Positions 19,141 through 30,324 are shown, numbered from the stretch's first letter. The stretch: DNA of 64,000 bases from Liolophura sinensis (GCF_032854445.1 NC_088301.1:11778281-11842280); one strand, 5' to 3'. Notes: generated from the letters alone by a model not told the origin. Numbers and translations: made by a program.

Positions 19141-20010
19141 GATTACCTGCTACATCCCGCATATGTAGTGGCTAACGTTTAACGGTTGAAAAGTGAAACT
19201 TATTTATAAAAGGTGTAAAGCGAAATTTCTGACAAAACTATTGCGCGTAGCGGTATGGTTTAACGATATAGGACACAGCATGTGGGGCCGTATAGATCTT
19301 CTTTCTACTGACAGATTTTTGGGTTCACAGCGTCAATAGTTTCCGGTCACTTAACCTTCAAATACAGCAAAAACACATACGTCTGCCGAGTTTTATTTTA
19401 ATTACAGGAAAATTATACATCAAAGAAAAAAATAAAAGCACATTCATCTCCAACTGACCAAACTACACCTAACAGGTGCCCCCCCCCCCCCCCCACCCCA
19501 ATATTCAAATAGGTGACCACTTGACTCAATCGACCAATAACGAATAGGTATTTTCCCCGCCAGAATTGAATTCTCACACAGCAATCGACTGATATAATCC
19601 TGGATAACCACCATACATGTCCAGGTTTCTTAAGTCTGATACAGATTGGATTTTACAGAAGCACCCTGATTATAGGCGTGATGCCGATTGATCCCCGAGC
19701 ATCGATATATGTAGAATTAGGCTTCAGTGTAAAACAGAAACTTATAGAGCTCCAATGGCCTGCCCAAAACGTCAAGCCAAGTGAAGGAGTGGATTTGTTT
19801 CTATGGGTACAGACAAATAAAAACAAATGTGACACTTAATTCTTCGTCTTTCTGAATAGACTGTTTGTATATAGAGTTTCCAAAACCAGCAGATTTTATT
19901 TTACATATATTTTACATATATTGTTATATTTATAACAAGACTTTTACAAATACTAAAGTACTTAAGTTTAACAAGAAAGGATAGCAGTATCTATACAAAT
20001 ACTAAAGTAC
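19141..20010. other. Intergenic: poly-C run and short direct repeats
   Basis: A homopolymer run of C spans about 19479-19495. tacaaatactaaagtactta occurs at 19945-19964 and again at 19994-20013. An open plus frame at 19570-19839 is listed under findings; its function is unknown. Confidence 0.5.
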
Positions 20011-20331
20011 TTACATGTACAACGGTGCCAAGTCCAAACGGACGCATATATTCCACAATGCGGAAAACCAGACAGGCATAAATGCACAAATAAGAGGGAA
20101 AATCCACAGTATAACTGAATGTATGACGAAATATACACAAAATTCCACAGGCAGGGTCCGTGTACTAATAAGCACTGTGTACACAAGAGGGAAAATTAAA
20201 TATACAAGTTCAAACTGAACAAGTGCTCGGTGGAGATATGATATAACAAAGCCAGAGGCTATAAAGACACCAAAATTCAGCACAAAAGGCCTACTAAAGT
20301 AATACACAACGAAAGCATCCAAAACTCTCAA
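20011..20331 (-). CDS. Hypothetical hydrophobic protein, 106 aa
   Basis: An uninterrupted frame from ATG to stop. It has at least three hydrophobic stretches long enough to cross a membrane, roughly residues 18-36, 43-57 and 67-95, rich in F, V, I and L. I do not recognise the family. A donor-like gtaagt follows the last codons (tacatgtaagtac), so this could be an exon of a multi-pass membrane protein. T/A-rich antisense sequence can also give such frames by chance. No promoter or neighbour supports it. Copy 2 is at 49637-49957, identical. Confidence 0.25.
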   Translation of the reverse strand: MRVLDAFVVYYFSRPFVLNFGVFIASGFVISYLHRALVQFELVYLIFPLVYTVLISTRTLPVEFCVYFVIHSVILWIFPLICAFMPVWFSALWNICVRLDLAPLYM

Positions 20332-20559
20332 TAATTCTCCGTTCTCTCCTTTTGACCTGCTTTCATAGGTCTTATATAGCCTGGTGGAATGTCTAGAATA
20401 AGAAAATTCCTAAACACTTGATGTAAACAAACAGGCACCGAACTGAACGTATTCTGGAACATTGTGAGGCAGAGGCCTTAAAAAAAAAAAACAGCATAAA
20501 ACAGGCAATGCAATGAATATACAAAAGAAGTACTTAGGCTTGTGCCAAAACATACAGGC

Positions 20560-20604
20560 CATAGAAGGGTAGTTTTTCTTTCATAGAAGGGTAGTTTTTC
20601 TTTC
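20560..20604 (+). repeat. 22-bp tandem duplication
   Basis: catagaagggtagtttttct plus two bases is repeated twice in tandem, immediately before repeat S. Copy 2 is at 50186-50230. Confidence 0.85.
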
Positions 20605-20608
20605 AGGG

Positions 20609-20818
20609 GATCGACAACTCGTTTTAAACGGCCGGTACATCTCAACCCCACATCCCAGGTCACTTCGTACAATTAAGAAATCACATACATCGTAGGCTTA
20701 ACTATCTTGATGAAAGCGGTTTTCATAATGGAAAACCTAATGCGTGCCCAAAAATCATACAATCCCTCAAAAGGCATGCAAGAGGTAGGTTTTCTACTGG
20801 GAAACAAGTTTTGATACG
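20609..20818 (+). repeat. Dispersed repeat S, copy 2
   Basis: Same family and orientation as 18936-19140. It starts gatcgacaactcgtttt and ends near gttttgatacg. Confidence 0.7.
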
Positions 20819-22689
20819 TCTCTTTTGTGGATTTCTATCCATGAAGCAACACTTATTAGTCAGTTGTTTGTCTAAAACTATATATATTTAACCGGTCATT
20901 AAATTGACCAATCAATTCGTGTAGATGCAAACGTAACAGAGTAATGGGGAGGCGGAACATTGTTTCATCAAGAATGGATTGTAGCGTGACGTCTAGATCG
21001 CTACAATGTATCCGTTTCCATTGTAACATCGTACTGTCTTTACTGTGAGGTCATGATGATGGGCTGGGAGAGGAACATTTGACGTCAAGGTTCTGCTGCC
21101 GGGCCTTTGACATATCCCCATTTGGCTAGGTTTAATGACGGGTAAAACTAAATTTTTATTACACGTATACATAGTTTTGACTTACTTATACACATGTGCT
21201 AAACGAGAATATGCTGTATCTTTAGGTCTGTCTGTTCTAAAATATCTAGATATGAGACTGATTATAGCATTGCGCAATTATGTAATGTCAGTTTTTGACA
21301 TGCAAAGTGACTTTAAGATGCACTAAATATGCTATGGGTGTGTTTTAAAATAGGTCTGGAAGTTGATCTGCTTCTCATGTCTGATCAAATTTGGTTAAAT
21401 GTGCTGTCTGTGTGAAACAATAAAAAAAATCCACAGGTAGTCATGGGGGTAAGTTAACAATTCTTAAACATATACACAGTTACTAAACGAGAATATTCTG
21501 TATATAGGTGTGTCCAATACCACGTACACACGGGCAAAGTTACGCTGGTTTAACTTGCTAAACGCAAAGTTGGGGCATGTAATCGGGTTTATTTGTCCCA
21601 GCTGGCAACGTGGCTTTAAGCCAGTTTCAGGGTTTGAGCGGGTTTATCTGTGCCTTGAGAACGATAACTGGATTAAATGCCCCGGGTACGTGGAGGTTAG
21701 GATGACCTCGTAATTACTAAATTGTCTTAAATATGACCATGTGAATGGGCAAGTCCGTCAACTGGTTTTTGCAACTGGCTTCGATTTAAACCTGTTCAGA
21801 TTTGTTCCGGTTTAAATTTTAGTCGTGTGAGGAGGGTATAATTGTAAGACTATCCTGGTAGGGTTAGAAAGAATGATAATACACCTGCTGTAAATTACCC
21901 CTCTTGTTACAAGACAGCGATTTTAACGTAACATGAGATTAGTCTTGGAGGCGTGAAGTTGGAGCTTGCCTATTAAAGTATGAAGAGTGTAAGTTATGTT
22001 ACGATACTGACACCTATTTTTCCAGGTAGCAAAATGTAGAAAAACATGACTAAAGCCATTAAGCGTCGCAGAATTGTCGTGAGATCTTACAAGAAGTCAA
22101 AGTTTTTCAGTTTAAATATAATATATATCTGACGGAGTTCGCTGAGATTGTCTATTGGACCGAATGTACCGAATGTATCTACAAACCAAAGTGCTGTCGC
22201 TATTGAAGCATCATGCCGAAGACACCGGGCATGGCACCCCGCTCTGTCATAGTATACTGCAAACACCTGGCCAAGCAGTCTTACAGACCTGAGTTATCTT
22301 TTCTACTATCGCCCTTTGTTTTCTGTTCATTATCTTTCGTATTGTATTCCTGCATACACCGGGATTCTGCTGGTGGATAAATCATCCTGGAGGCCTGGGG
22401 ATTTGTCCAGGGATTATATTTATTTATTAGGCTTGATTTTGAGTAAATCTACTAAATTGCAATTACACGTAACATCGCTGTATTTCCTGTACCTAACTTT
22501 GTTTTAGCCTTGGGGCTCGAGAAGCGTATAAGTTCTTGCTTTTAATTGCTTACACCAGCTTATAGAATAAAACCCTGAGGTAAATTTATAAGAGGTTGTG
22601 TTTAGCCGATTACGTGCGACCATTTCACAAATATGACACTGTCGTCGTTGCTTTTACTGTATACGCCGTTTGTTTTGTATTAAATACTC
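20819..22689. other. Intergenic, possible degraded elements
   Basis: No gene recognised. ctaaacgagaatat occurs near 21200 and again near 21485 with similar surroundings. The stretch about 21522-21830 has weakly complementary ends (cacacgggcaaagtt and its counterpart at aattttagtcgtgtg), which may be an old inverted-repeat element. A family C SINE fragment (gccgaagacaccgggcatgg) is at 22200-22275. Confidence 0.35.
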
Positions 22690-22850
22690 TCCAGCCGTAC
22701 GTGGGACGGTCTTCCAGTAGCCTTCGGATGGTCGTTGGTTGTCGCTGGGCTCTGCTCGGTTTCCTCACACGATAATGCTGGCCGCCGTCGTATAAGTGAA
22801 ATATTCTTGAATACAGCGTAAAAGACCAATCAAATGTATCAAATAAATAC
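22690..22850 (+). repeat. SINE family A, 5'-truncated
   Basis: Starts within the body (agccgtacgtgggacggtct), then ggatggtcgttgg, ataatgctggccgccg, gtgaaatattcttgaatac and accaatcaaatg. Copy 2 is at 52316-52476. Confidence 0.85.
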
Positions 22851-23465
22851 ATTAAACACTAATGGCTTACACCGGTCACCAGTCAGAATAAAGCTCCCTC
22901 TGTTATCAGTCAAAAATAACATGGCGCGTGAATAAAATTAAATCACTTTTATTTATATGTAGCACTCTTTCCGTTTACCCGAGCGCTAATGTGTTCATCC
23001 GTCCATTCCACACAGAACGGTCTTTCCACAGCAGTAGTCAGGTAAAACGTTCCTCGCAATGCTCTGTTTTTTCCATTGCTGTAATGTGCACTAAATCGGC
23101 TTCGAAGCAAAATATTATACATTTGCTTGCAGAAAAAACAAATACTAGTATTCGTCCATTTTAGTAACAGAAGCGGAGTACCAAATAATAAATAGTTTGT
23201 CTATTTATAGGAAACATAAAAACTTTTGTATTAACTGGCCACAAAAGAATCTTGATTTTGTTATGTGAATAATGTTGTACCCCCATCTGAAAGACGGGGG
23301 ACAACTAAGAAGTGGATGATATGTAAAATTCCCAACTCGCGTCACACAATACGTCCGTTGTTAAGCTATGTTACCACAATTAACAGCCGGCGACTACTTT
23401 CCCGACTTCCGGCTTTACAGACTAACAGAGGCATTTCTTATGAATAACAAGTCCTGGATTTATTG
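22851..23465. other. Intergenic, nothing recognised
   Basis: Plus frames at 22928-23164 and 23265-23447 have no family features. Confidence 0.3.
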
Positions 23466-23469
23466 TGTT

Positions 23470-23508
23470 GGTGACGTTTCGATGTAGGTTCTTACATCTT
23501 TATCAAAC
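23470..23508 (-). ncRNA. Hammerhead-ribozyme-like motif (degenerate)
   Basis: On the minus strand ttgataaa is followed by a 6-bp stem gatgta/tacatc with a six-base loop, then gaaacgtcacc. This matches the order of the hammerhead core, CUGAUGA, stem II, GAAA. Hammerheads of this kind occur in the terminal repeats of Penelope-like elements. Two core positions differ (C to U, and the catalytic G to A), so self-cleavage is unlikely. Copy 2 is at 53096-53134. Confidence 0.4.
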
Positions 23509-24195
23509 CATACGAACATACATTTTTGGTTTAAATACTGGTTTTAGGGTCACTTTCCTGGCGAATCAAATCAGTGTTGTATTTTGTTTTAACACATGAT
23601 TATTTTTGATAGATAATGGCAATGCATTGGTATACTATTTACATATGTACATGTGTCAATTACTGGAATTAATCCTTTTTGTGGTAGCATGTATATAGCT
23701 TATTGTATAGGTTCAAATGCTGCCGTGTTTATTTAACAGAATGGGGATAAATAGTAAGCTATTTACAGAGATTTACCTTATCTGTACATTAGAAATAGAT
23801 AGATCTACATAACAGAGTCACATTGAGTTGCCTATGCAGAAATTTACACACAGAGAAAATAACAGTAGTGCTTTTATTTATTGGTTAACAGTTTTGTTCT
23901 CTTGCTTCCTCTTCTGTGACGTGGAGTTCAGGTGCTCCCGCCATTTATACCGAACGCCGTCCAGGAAAAGCCAGCGTACTTAAAACCTCTGACTGTAACA
24001 GGTGCGACAAGTATAATTGAGGAGCAAGAATGTTAGGCCTCACCCACTTAGATGAAGCAAGAGATAGTCCTATTGTTATGTTGTCTTTCATGTTTCCGGT
24101 CTTCGTTTCCTTCATGTTAATTTTCTTTGGTCCCATGGGTCTTCTTATTGTATTTCCTGTCTTTTTTAGTTGATTTCCTTCTCTATTTCCAATAT
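23509..24195. other. Sequence beyond the SGNH pseudogene
   Basis: May contain more of the element carrying the SGNH-like frame. On the minus strand a frame around 23980-23885 reads as a lysine- and glutamine-rich tail ending in a stop (REHLNSTSQKRKQENK). It is not assignable. Confidence 0.3.
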
Positions 24196-24773
24196 TTATT
24201 CGTGGCCTCCCATGGCGGCGCAGACAGCACGTTTCATAGACCGGTAGAACAGTTTCTGGGCTAGAGTATTTAGGTGCATTCCGTAGAATTTCCTTTTATG
24301 GTCGAATCAGTCCCCTATGTCTCCATAAAGTGGCTAATTGGTTGTTTGTCAGCTTCATGTTAATTTCATGGATTTTTGTGTTATAAATGTGGACCGAAAT
24401 TCGCCGAGTTACCTGACGTTATTTGTGCACCAGGAGGTCTATGTAGAGAAGCTGGCTGATGTAGATCGTTGGAATTTGGAATTTCGATTTAAGTGCACCA
24501 ACATAAGTCTAAAATATCAGCACAAATTGCTGATTCTGACTTGTGGGGGTCCGCATCGTTTCCTCCAATGTGGAGGATAAAACTAGGTCAGATTTTGTCT
24601 CCTGAAGGAGACTTTCCAATGTTCCAGAGGATTTGAGTGTCCCAACTCTAGCTCCCCCAATGCCAAAGAAGGCAATGTCCTGGCCTGTCGATTCTAGAGT
24701 TTGGGATCGAATTTCGAAGGATACTATTCTGCAGCCTATGAACGTAACTGCTGCCGATAATTAAGATTTTCAT
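24196..24773 (-). pseudogene. SGNH-hydrolase-like ORF, frameshifted
   Basis: Minus strand from the ATG at 24773 (MKILIIGSSYVHRLQ) to the stop at 24196. Blocks typical of SGNH/GDSL esterases appear in order but in different frames: GSSYVHRL (block I, with the nucleophile serine region), ILHIGGNDADPHKSE (block III), ISVHIYNTKI and LWRHRGLIRPKKEILR, then GMHLNTLAQKLFYRS (block V with the catalytic His) close to the end. Length is about 190 residues. At least three frameshifts or stops separate the blocks. Such domains occur in uncharacterised retroelement-linked ORFs of invertebrates. Its relation to the LINE upstream is unclear. Copy 2 is at 53822-54399. Confidence 0.6.
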
Positions 24774-25136
24774 CCTTGTTTTTTGTTCCTGAGAAAACAA
24801 ATATACAAGATAGTTGTATTTTTGATTAGCGAAGCGGTTTTGTTGATAGGATAATGTATATCTTAAGCAAGAACATATTTGATGAAACAGATACTCAGGA
24901 GCAAATTAGTGGTATAACTACCAATCTAAACTTGATAGAGGGTCTTCCCTCGTATAATCATATACACATTTGTAAATAAAGAGAAAATAAATATCAATCA
25001 ATAAGAATAGACAATAACAACAAACAAGTGGGGAAATTAGTAAATGGAGAAATATTATTAATCACTACAGTCATCAACTTCTGTGGTTACATTGTTTTCG
25101 TGTGCTGTGTTTTTGCAAACCGGTTTATAGATATTT
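24774..25136. other. Between SGNH pseudogene and LINE 3' region
   Basis: AT-rich, no gene. The LINE 3' end probably lies here but cannot be placed. Confidence 0.3.
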
Positions 25137-25343
25137 TATTGGTCCTCAAGATCAAGGTATAACCGATATAGTTGTAGGAAGGAATTATGTATATGTGGAA
25201 TAAACGGCCCTCAAAATCAAGATATCGCCGTTGTTAATATATGTGTTTGGTAATTTCGGAAAATACACCGTCTTTAATCAGAGAATAATGACGTATTGTT
25301 GAGCAGAGCAGAAACGGCCCTCAGAATCAAGGTATCGCCGTCA
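25137..25343 (-). repeat. Three hairpin repeats in the LINE 3' region
   Basis: Three related ~31-bp motifs lie at about 25137-25168, 25200-25231 and 25311-25342. Each has a core like cctcaaaatcaagatat between complementary arms: aacggc/gccgtt in the second, acggc/gccgt in the third, attggt/accgat in the first. They start just past the ORF2 stop at 25355. Copy 2 is at 54763-54969. Confidence 0.6.
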
Positions 25344-25354
25344 ATAGTGTTTTG

Positions 25355-28300
25355 TTAGATTCGTCTTTCGTAACCCGTCGATTTTATGTATTCTTTTAGT
25401 AAGGAGAATATTTGTGCTCTCAGATGTGGTTTGGGGTTAAGAATATTCTGAAGGTCAAGCTCACATTTGTGGATTTTCAGGCATTCTGCCAATCGTCTTC
25501 GTTCTTTACTGTGTTTAATACATTATAGCAAATAGTGCTCTATGGTTTCATCATGCGCTTGACAGGCTGGGCAAAATGGTGAAGATTTTGGATTATAGTT
25601 GCTAGATGTGCTTTGAGCCCTGTTTTCCCTAGTCTCATGCGTGATATATTTTTTGTCATCCTGGTTATTCAATAATTGGAACGAATTTAATTTTGTAATT
25701 ATTCTGTCTAATATTCCATTGTGCCACCGTCCGCGGGATTCTTTGTCCCATTCCTCTTTCCACTGATTGTTAATTTTGGTATTGATCAACGTATATATTT
25801 CAGTTTGGCTCAGGGGGACGTCTATATCTTGTTGGTATTTCTGTAGACTCGATTTTGCTGGCTGATCTGCAATTTCGTTTCCTCGAATATTAACGTGTGC
25901 TGGAACCCATGCTAGAGTCAGTTCATTTTTTTGTTTCTGTGTTTTGTTAGCGAGATTATTTCTTTTAGGAGGTCTGGTCTGATCTCAGATTTGGAGTATT
26001 GGATTGAAATTAATCCGCTGAGGGAGTCGCTTAGTATGGCTACTCGGTTTGGTTTGTTCTCAAAAATCCATTGTAGTGCCATTGTAATTGCAACTAATTC
26101 ACTCGTATAGACGGAGAGGTGGTTCGGTAATTTATAGTTTTTAACTATGTTTAGGTCTGGTATTGCAAATGATGATCCAGTGTGACCCTGCACATTTTTG
26201 GATCCGTCAGTATATATTTTTAGATGACCGTTGTAGTGTTTGTGGAAGTGTTCTAAGGCTTGAGCTTGGATATATACTGGGTTTTCCAGGTTTGAAATTT
26301 GGTCGTGGAGTGCAGTGTCTTTTTGGGGAGTTTGCAATTACCACTGGGGTTGTTTTTTGGCAAGGCAATGTCATATTTGCAAATTAGTCTGTTGATTTCA
26401 TATCCTACTGGGGCTGAGTGTTTTGTCCATTTTTTTTTCAGATATTCATATTCGAAATATGGGAGGATTAGATTGTAACATGGATGTGTATTACAGTAAG
26501 CGCTTAGTTTTCCTGCATATTTGAGGGTTAGTTGTTCTCTTATAGGGTGAAGGAGTTCTTCAAGTGATTCTACTTGGAGACTGCAAAGCGAAGTCCCTTT
26601 GAATGTTCCTGTTGCTACTTTTAAGGCAGAATATTGGATACTATCAGTTCGCTGTAGTAGAGTTGTGCACTCGGATTGATAGAATATTGCACCATAGTCT
26701 ATTTTGAAGCGAATTAGACACTGATATATTTTTAGGAGTGTGGTTTTGTTGGCTCCACATTTTGTGCCTGAAATGCATCTCATTAGATTGAAATCGCGTT
26801 GGCATCCGATTATGAGGTTATCAGTATGATCTTTCCATGTTAATCTGCTATCAAGAGTTATACCTAGGTATTTCACTTGTCTTTCAATTCAGTTTTCTTT
26901 TTACCTAAGAAAAGTTCAATATTTACTTTGCTTCTGTTTGTAAAGACAATACCTGTTGTTTTAGTCGGTGACAATTTAAATTTCCATTTGTCGGCCCAGT
27001 TCGGGATGGTGTTTAATGTTTTCTGTATAGCATTTTTTATTTCTTTATAGATTTGCCTGTTTTCCATATTGCCGCATCATCAGCAAATAGTCACTGCTCT
27101 ATTTTTGGATGGTTACTATCTACTGTATTTGCTAAACCGTTTATCAGAATGTTAAATAACCTTGGGCTTAGCACGCTCCCTCGAGATTACCATTTTGTTG
27201 AGTGTTTTATTTAGATGACGTTTGTCCAAGTCTAACCTCTGATTTCTTAGGAAATCATTTATCCAATGTTGGATTCTTCCTTCTATCTCGAGTTTATCGA
27301 ATTGGAGTATAAATTCTAGTCAATTTTTGACCATAGTTTTCATTAGTTTACAGGTGAGTGATATTGGAAGGTAGGAGGAACTGTCTGATGGGTTTTATCC
27401 CGCTTTTTGGATGGGAATAACGATGGACGATTTCCAGCTTTGTGGCAGCTGTTTTTTCCTCCAACTTGTATTTATGAGTTTCAGTATTATATTTGGCGTT
27501 TTTAGCGGTAGGTGTTTTAGGATTTTGTAGCCTAATTTGTCTTCGCCTGGTGAGGTTTCTGTTTTACAGTGAATGGCTTTGTGATATTCCTGTAGGGAGA
27601 AATCTTTGTTAAGATAATGTTCAACGTGATCGTCGAGCTCTACTTGTAGAACTGTGTTATCCTTGATTATTTTAAAAGATGGACTAAGGTTTCGATCGCT
27701 GCTATTTTCTGCGAAGGTTTTTGCGAGGCATTCTGCTTTTTCCTCACTGACTTTGTGTTTGCGATCCAAAGTTGGGATTGGATTGACGGTTTCGCCTTGT
27801 ATATGTTTAGGTTTGTTCCATATCTGCTTTGCATTTGCTTTGCATCAAGTGTTTCACAGTAGTTCTCCCAGTATTTGGCTTTGGCACGAAAGACTGATTC
27901 TTCAGTTTCAGTTTTTAAGTGTTTGTATTTTTCGTGGTTTGTATGTAATCTGGTTCTTTTGAAGTTACGCAGTGCTCTTTTTTGTTTCTTATATTTGCAG
28001 CGCATTCACTGTTCCACCAAGGAACAGGATTTACAGGCCTTTCATGCTGGGAGCAAATAGGGATGTGTTTTTCTGCAATCCTGAGTATATTATCAGTTGA
28101 GATTTTGGTTGAATAGGTCTATTTCGGCGTGGCAGTCATCATCAATGAATATATTTTGGCAATCTTTCTTAAAATTTTCCCAGTTTGCTTTGTGGAACAG
28201 AAATTTGGGGTTATTGAGATTTACTTCAGATTGAGGTGACTTAGCATGTTCTGTCATAAAAGCGAAATGGTCACTCCCGAGTGTATCTGGTATAACATTC

Positions 28301-28917
28301 CAGCCTGCTTTAGGTGCTAGATCAGGTGTGGTAATAGTGAGATCTATTGGTGAAGTGTTGTCTGTGCCGAAGACTATTCTTTTTTTCTTCGTCGTCGTTT
28401 AAGTAGACGAGGCTGTGTTCTTCTAACCATGCTTGTACTGTGTTATCACGATCATCTCTATGTTTACACTTTGCATCCCATAAAAGGGTTATGGCTATTG
28501 AAATCGCCGCAGATAATAGCACTAGGGCTGAACATGGAAATAATATTGTCGAGCTCTTTTTTGGATATTTTCGTCATACTTCCAGGAGAGTATATGTTTA
28601 AAATGTGAATTGGTTTATTTTCTTGGTATATTTGAATGGCATTCAAGTAAGTCATTTACGTTATTCGAGCCCATATACAGGTGTACAATGTTTTCCTTGA
28701 CAAGGATAAGATTTCCACCCAGTCGGTCTTGTAACCTATCACACTGGTATACTTTATAGCCGGGGATATTGAATTTGTTGCTGGAGATTTTTCCTGGTTT
28801 AAAGACGGTTTCCTAAATACAACTAACCTCTGGGTTAGTTTCAGAGGTAAGTACTTTAAGGTTATCTCCGTTTATTTAACGGGTGTGGGCATTCCATGAT
28901 AGGATTTTGATGTCATT
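25355..28917 (-). pseudogene. LINE ORF2: endonuclease, RT and RNase H (I/Nimb-like), decayed
   Basis: Minus strand. It begins near 28917 with an APE-type endonuclease (IKILSWNAHT, then IICGDFNSHNP near 28490). The RT follows: QLPQSWKSSIVIPIQKAG near 27400, GSVLSPRLFNILINGLA near 27150, LFADDAAIWK near 27080, and MKYLGITLDSRLTWKDH at 26876. An RNase H domain comes next (IYTDGS near 26220, SELVAI, LSDSLS), then a C-terminal zinc motif (FCPACQAHDETIEHYLL near 25570). The frame runs on past one stop to 25355. RNase H after RT points to the I superfamily; Nimb is the likely clade in molluscs, by inference. Several stops and frameshifts, including a stop right before FADD, kill it. Copy 2 is at 54981-58543. 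Confidence 0.88.
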
Positions 28918-28935
28918 TCGATTGAATTTATTGAT

Positions 28936-30324
28936 TCAATTGATAATAAATCTATATTGATTTATACTGACGTATTTAGTCGTTGTGCTATTTTGGTTGG
29001 AGTAGATGTCTTCTGAGTAAAACTTTGGGTTCATTCCCCATTCAATTATTTCCTTTGGGGTGAATTTCCAATTTAGAAAGTCATGTGGGATATTGGTTAT
29101 TATGTCAGTTTTGGTTCTATTGGCTAAGCGTTGATTGTGAACGGAGTTGATCACCATATTTTTAAAACCCAGAAATTCCAGTTTAGTAATGACAATTTGA
29201 TCGGTTTGTTCGGTTCCGATTTCCTGTGCATGATTTTCTTGTTCGGATAGCTCAATTTGCGCTGCCATTGTGTCCTTAGAATTAAAGCTGGGTGGCACGC
29301 TTTCTTTTGTGAGTTTTTGTGTCTGCCTGGCTTGTTTGACAGCTTTGGTGTAGATTACTCCTTTATCTGCCTTTATAAACTCGATTGTTTTGTATGCGCT
29401 GCACCCTCTGTATCCTGTTCAGTGGTTTTGTTTACAGTTTGCGCAAGTGGCTTTTGTTTCTGTACAATTTTGATATTCGAGTTTTCCTGAACATTTTGGG
29501 CAAACTATGTCGGATTTACGTAATGACCCAGGAGTCTCTCATCAATGCGGTCGCTGTGAGTTCATGCTGGCTTCCTCTTCGGACGTAAGTGGGAAGGTCT
29601 GCAAGCAATCTGCGGGTGGTCGTGGGTTTTCCCCGGGTTCTGCCCGGTTTCCTTCCACCATAATGCTGGCCGCCGTCGTACAGGTGAAATATTCTTGAGT
29701 ACGGCGTAAAACACCAATCAAATAAATAAATATGTCGGATTTAGAAACTTTCTTTGTGTGACCAAATTTTTGGCACCGCTAGCAACGTCCAGGCGCTTCA
29801 TAGAAAGGCTTCACAATAATGTTGTGCAGGGACAGCTGAAGTGTTTCTGGTAATTTTAATCATTCAAAGACAAGCATTATACTTGTTGATAGTGTATTAC
29901 CCTTACTAAGGCGTTTTTCATACAGGACATTTTGATATTTCAGCTTATTCATAAGATCTTCCTTTTTGGCATTAAGATCAATGTCATATATTACACCTTT
30001 ACATTGTGTTCTAAGAGGTGTATATGGTTTAATATTCACTGGATTGTCTGCTAGAAGGTCAGCCTGTAGAAGTTTCTGGAACTGCATTTCGGATCTGCAA
30101 CGGATTTTAAGGTCACCGCCAGGTAGTTCCGTAACGCCGTGGATATCCCCAGCTTTCATTTTCAGGTCTTGGGCAAGTTTCTGTTTAGGGAATTGTGTAG
30201 CCCTCATGTTCACTAAACTGTGAATAATTGCTATAAAGCTAGCACTGTTTGAAGGAGGGGTTTGGGCGAAACGCTTCGATGCCCTGTTCATTTCAGGGAT
30301 ATCAGTCGCCTTGCGTTTGGCCAT
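28936..30324 (-). pseudogene. LINE ORF1 with zinc knuckles, split by a SINE (copy 1/2 boundary)
   Basis: The ATG at 30324 gives MAKRKATDIPEMNRASKRF and an open frame to a stop at 29860. The same frame continues to a CCHC knuckle near 29780 (RC-stop-RCQKFGH). A SINE then interrupts at 29519-29730. Beyond it are a second knuckle CPKCSGKLEYQNC and a third CANCKQNH near 29450, then a tail from 29298 (MPPSFNSKD) to a stop at 28936. Three knuckles are usual for ORF1 of this LINE group. Two or more stops are present. Confidence 0.8.
29506..29743 (+). repeat. SINE family A inserted in LINE ORF1, with 13-bp TSD
   Basis: SINE body 29519-29730 (starts cgtaatgacccagg, ends aataaataaa), lacking the first part of the tRNA head. 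Perfect direct repeats tatgtcggattta at 29506-29518 and 29731-29743 are the target-site duplication. They show insertion by LINE-type retrotransposition between the first and second zinc knuckles of ORF1. Confidence 0.92.

Larger units (their letters stand above)
1..29627. repeat. 29.6-kb tandem unit, copy 1
   Basis: First copy of a head-to-tail repeat. Its first bases match again at 29628 and 59255, giving the same period of 29,627 bp twice. Almost every open frame recurs with the same sequence at an offset of 29,626. The unit boundaries are arbitrary because the window starts inside the array, in a SINE within a LINE. Differences from copy 2 are confined to about 1-710 (roughly a dozen) and after about 23.8 kb (roughly nine). 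I saw none in the 23 kb between. The unit contains one lectin gene plus mobile-element remains. It could be a real segmental duplication or an assembly duplication. Confidence 0.95.
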
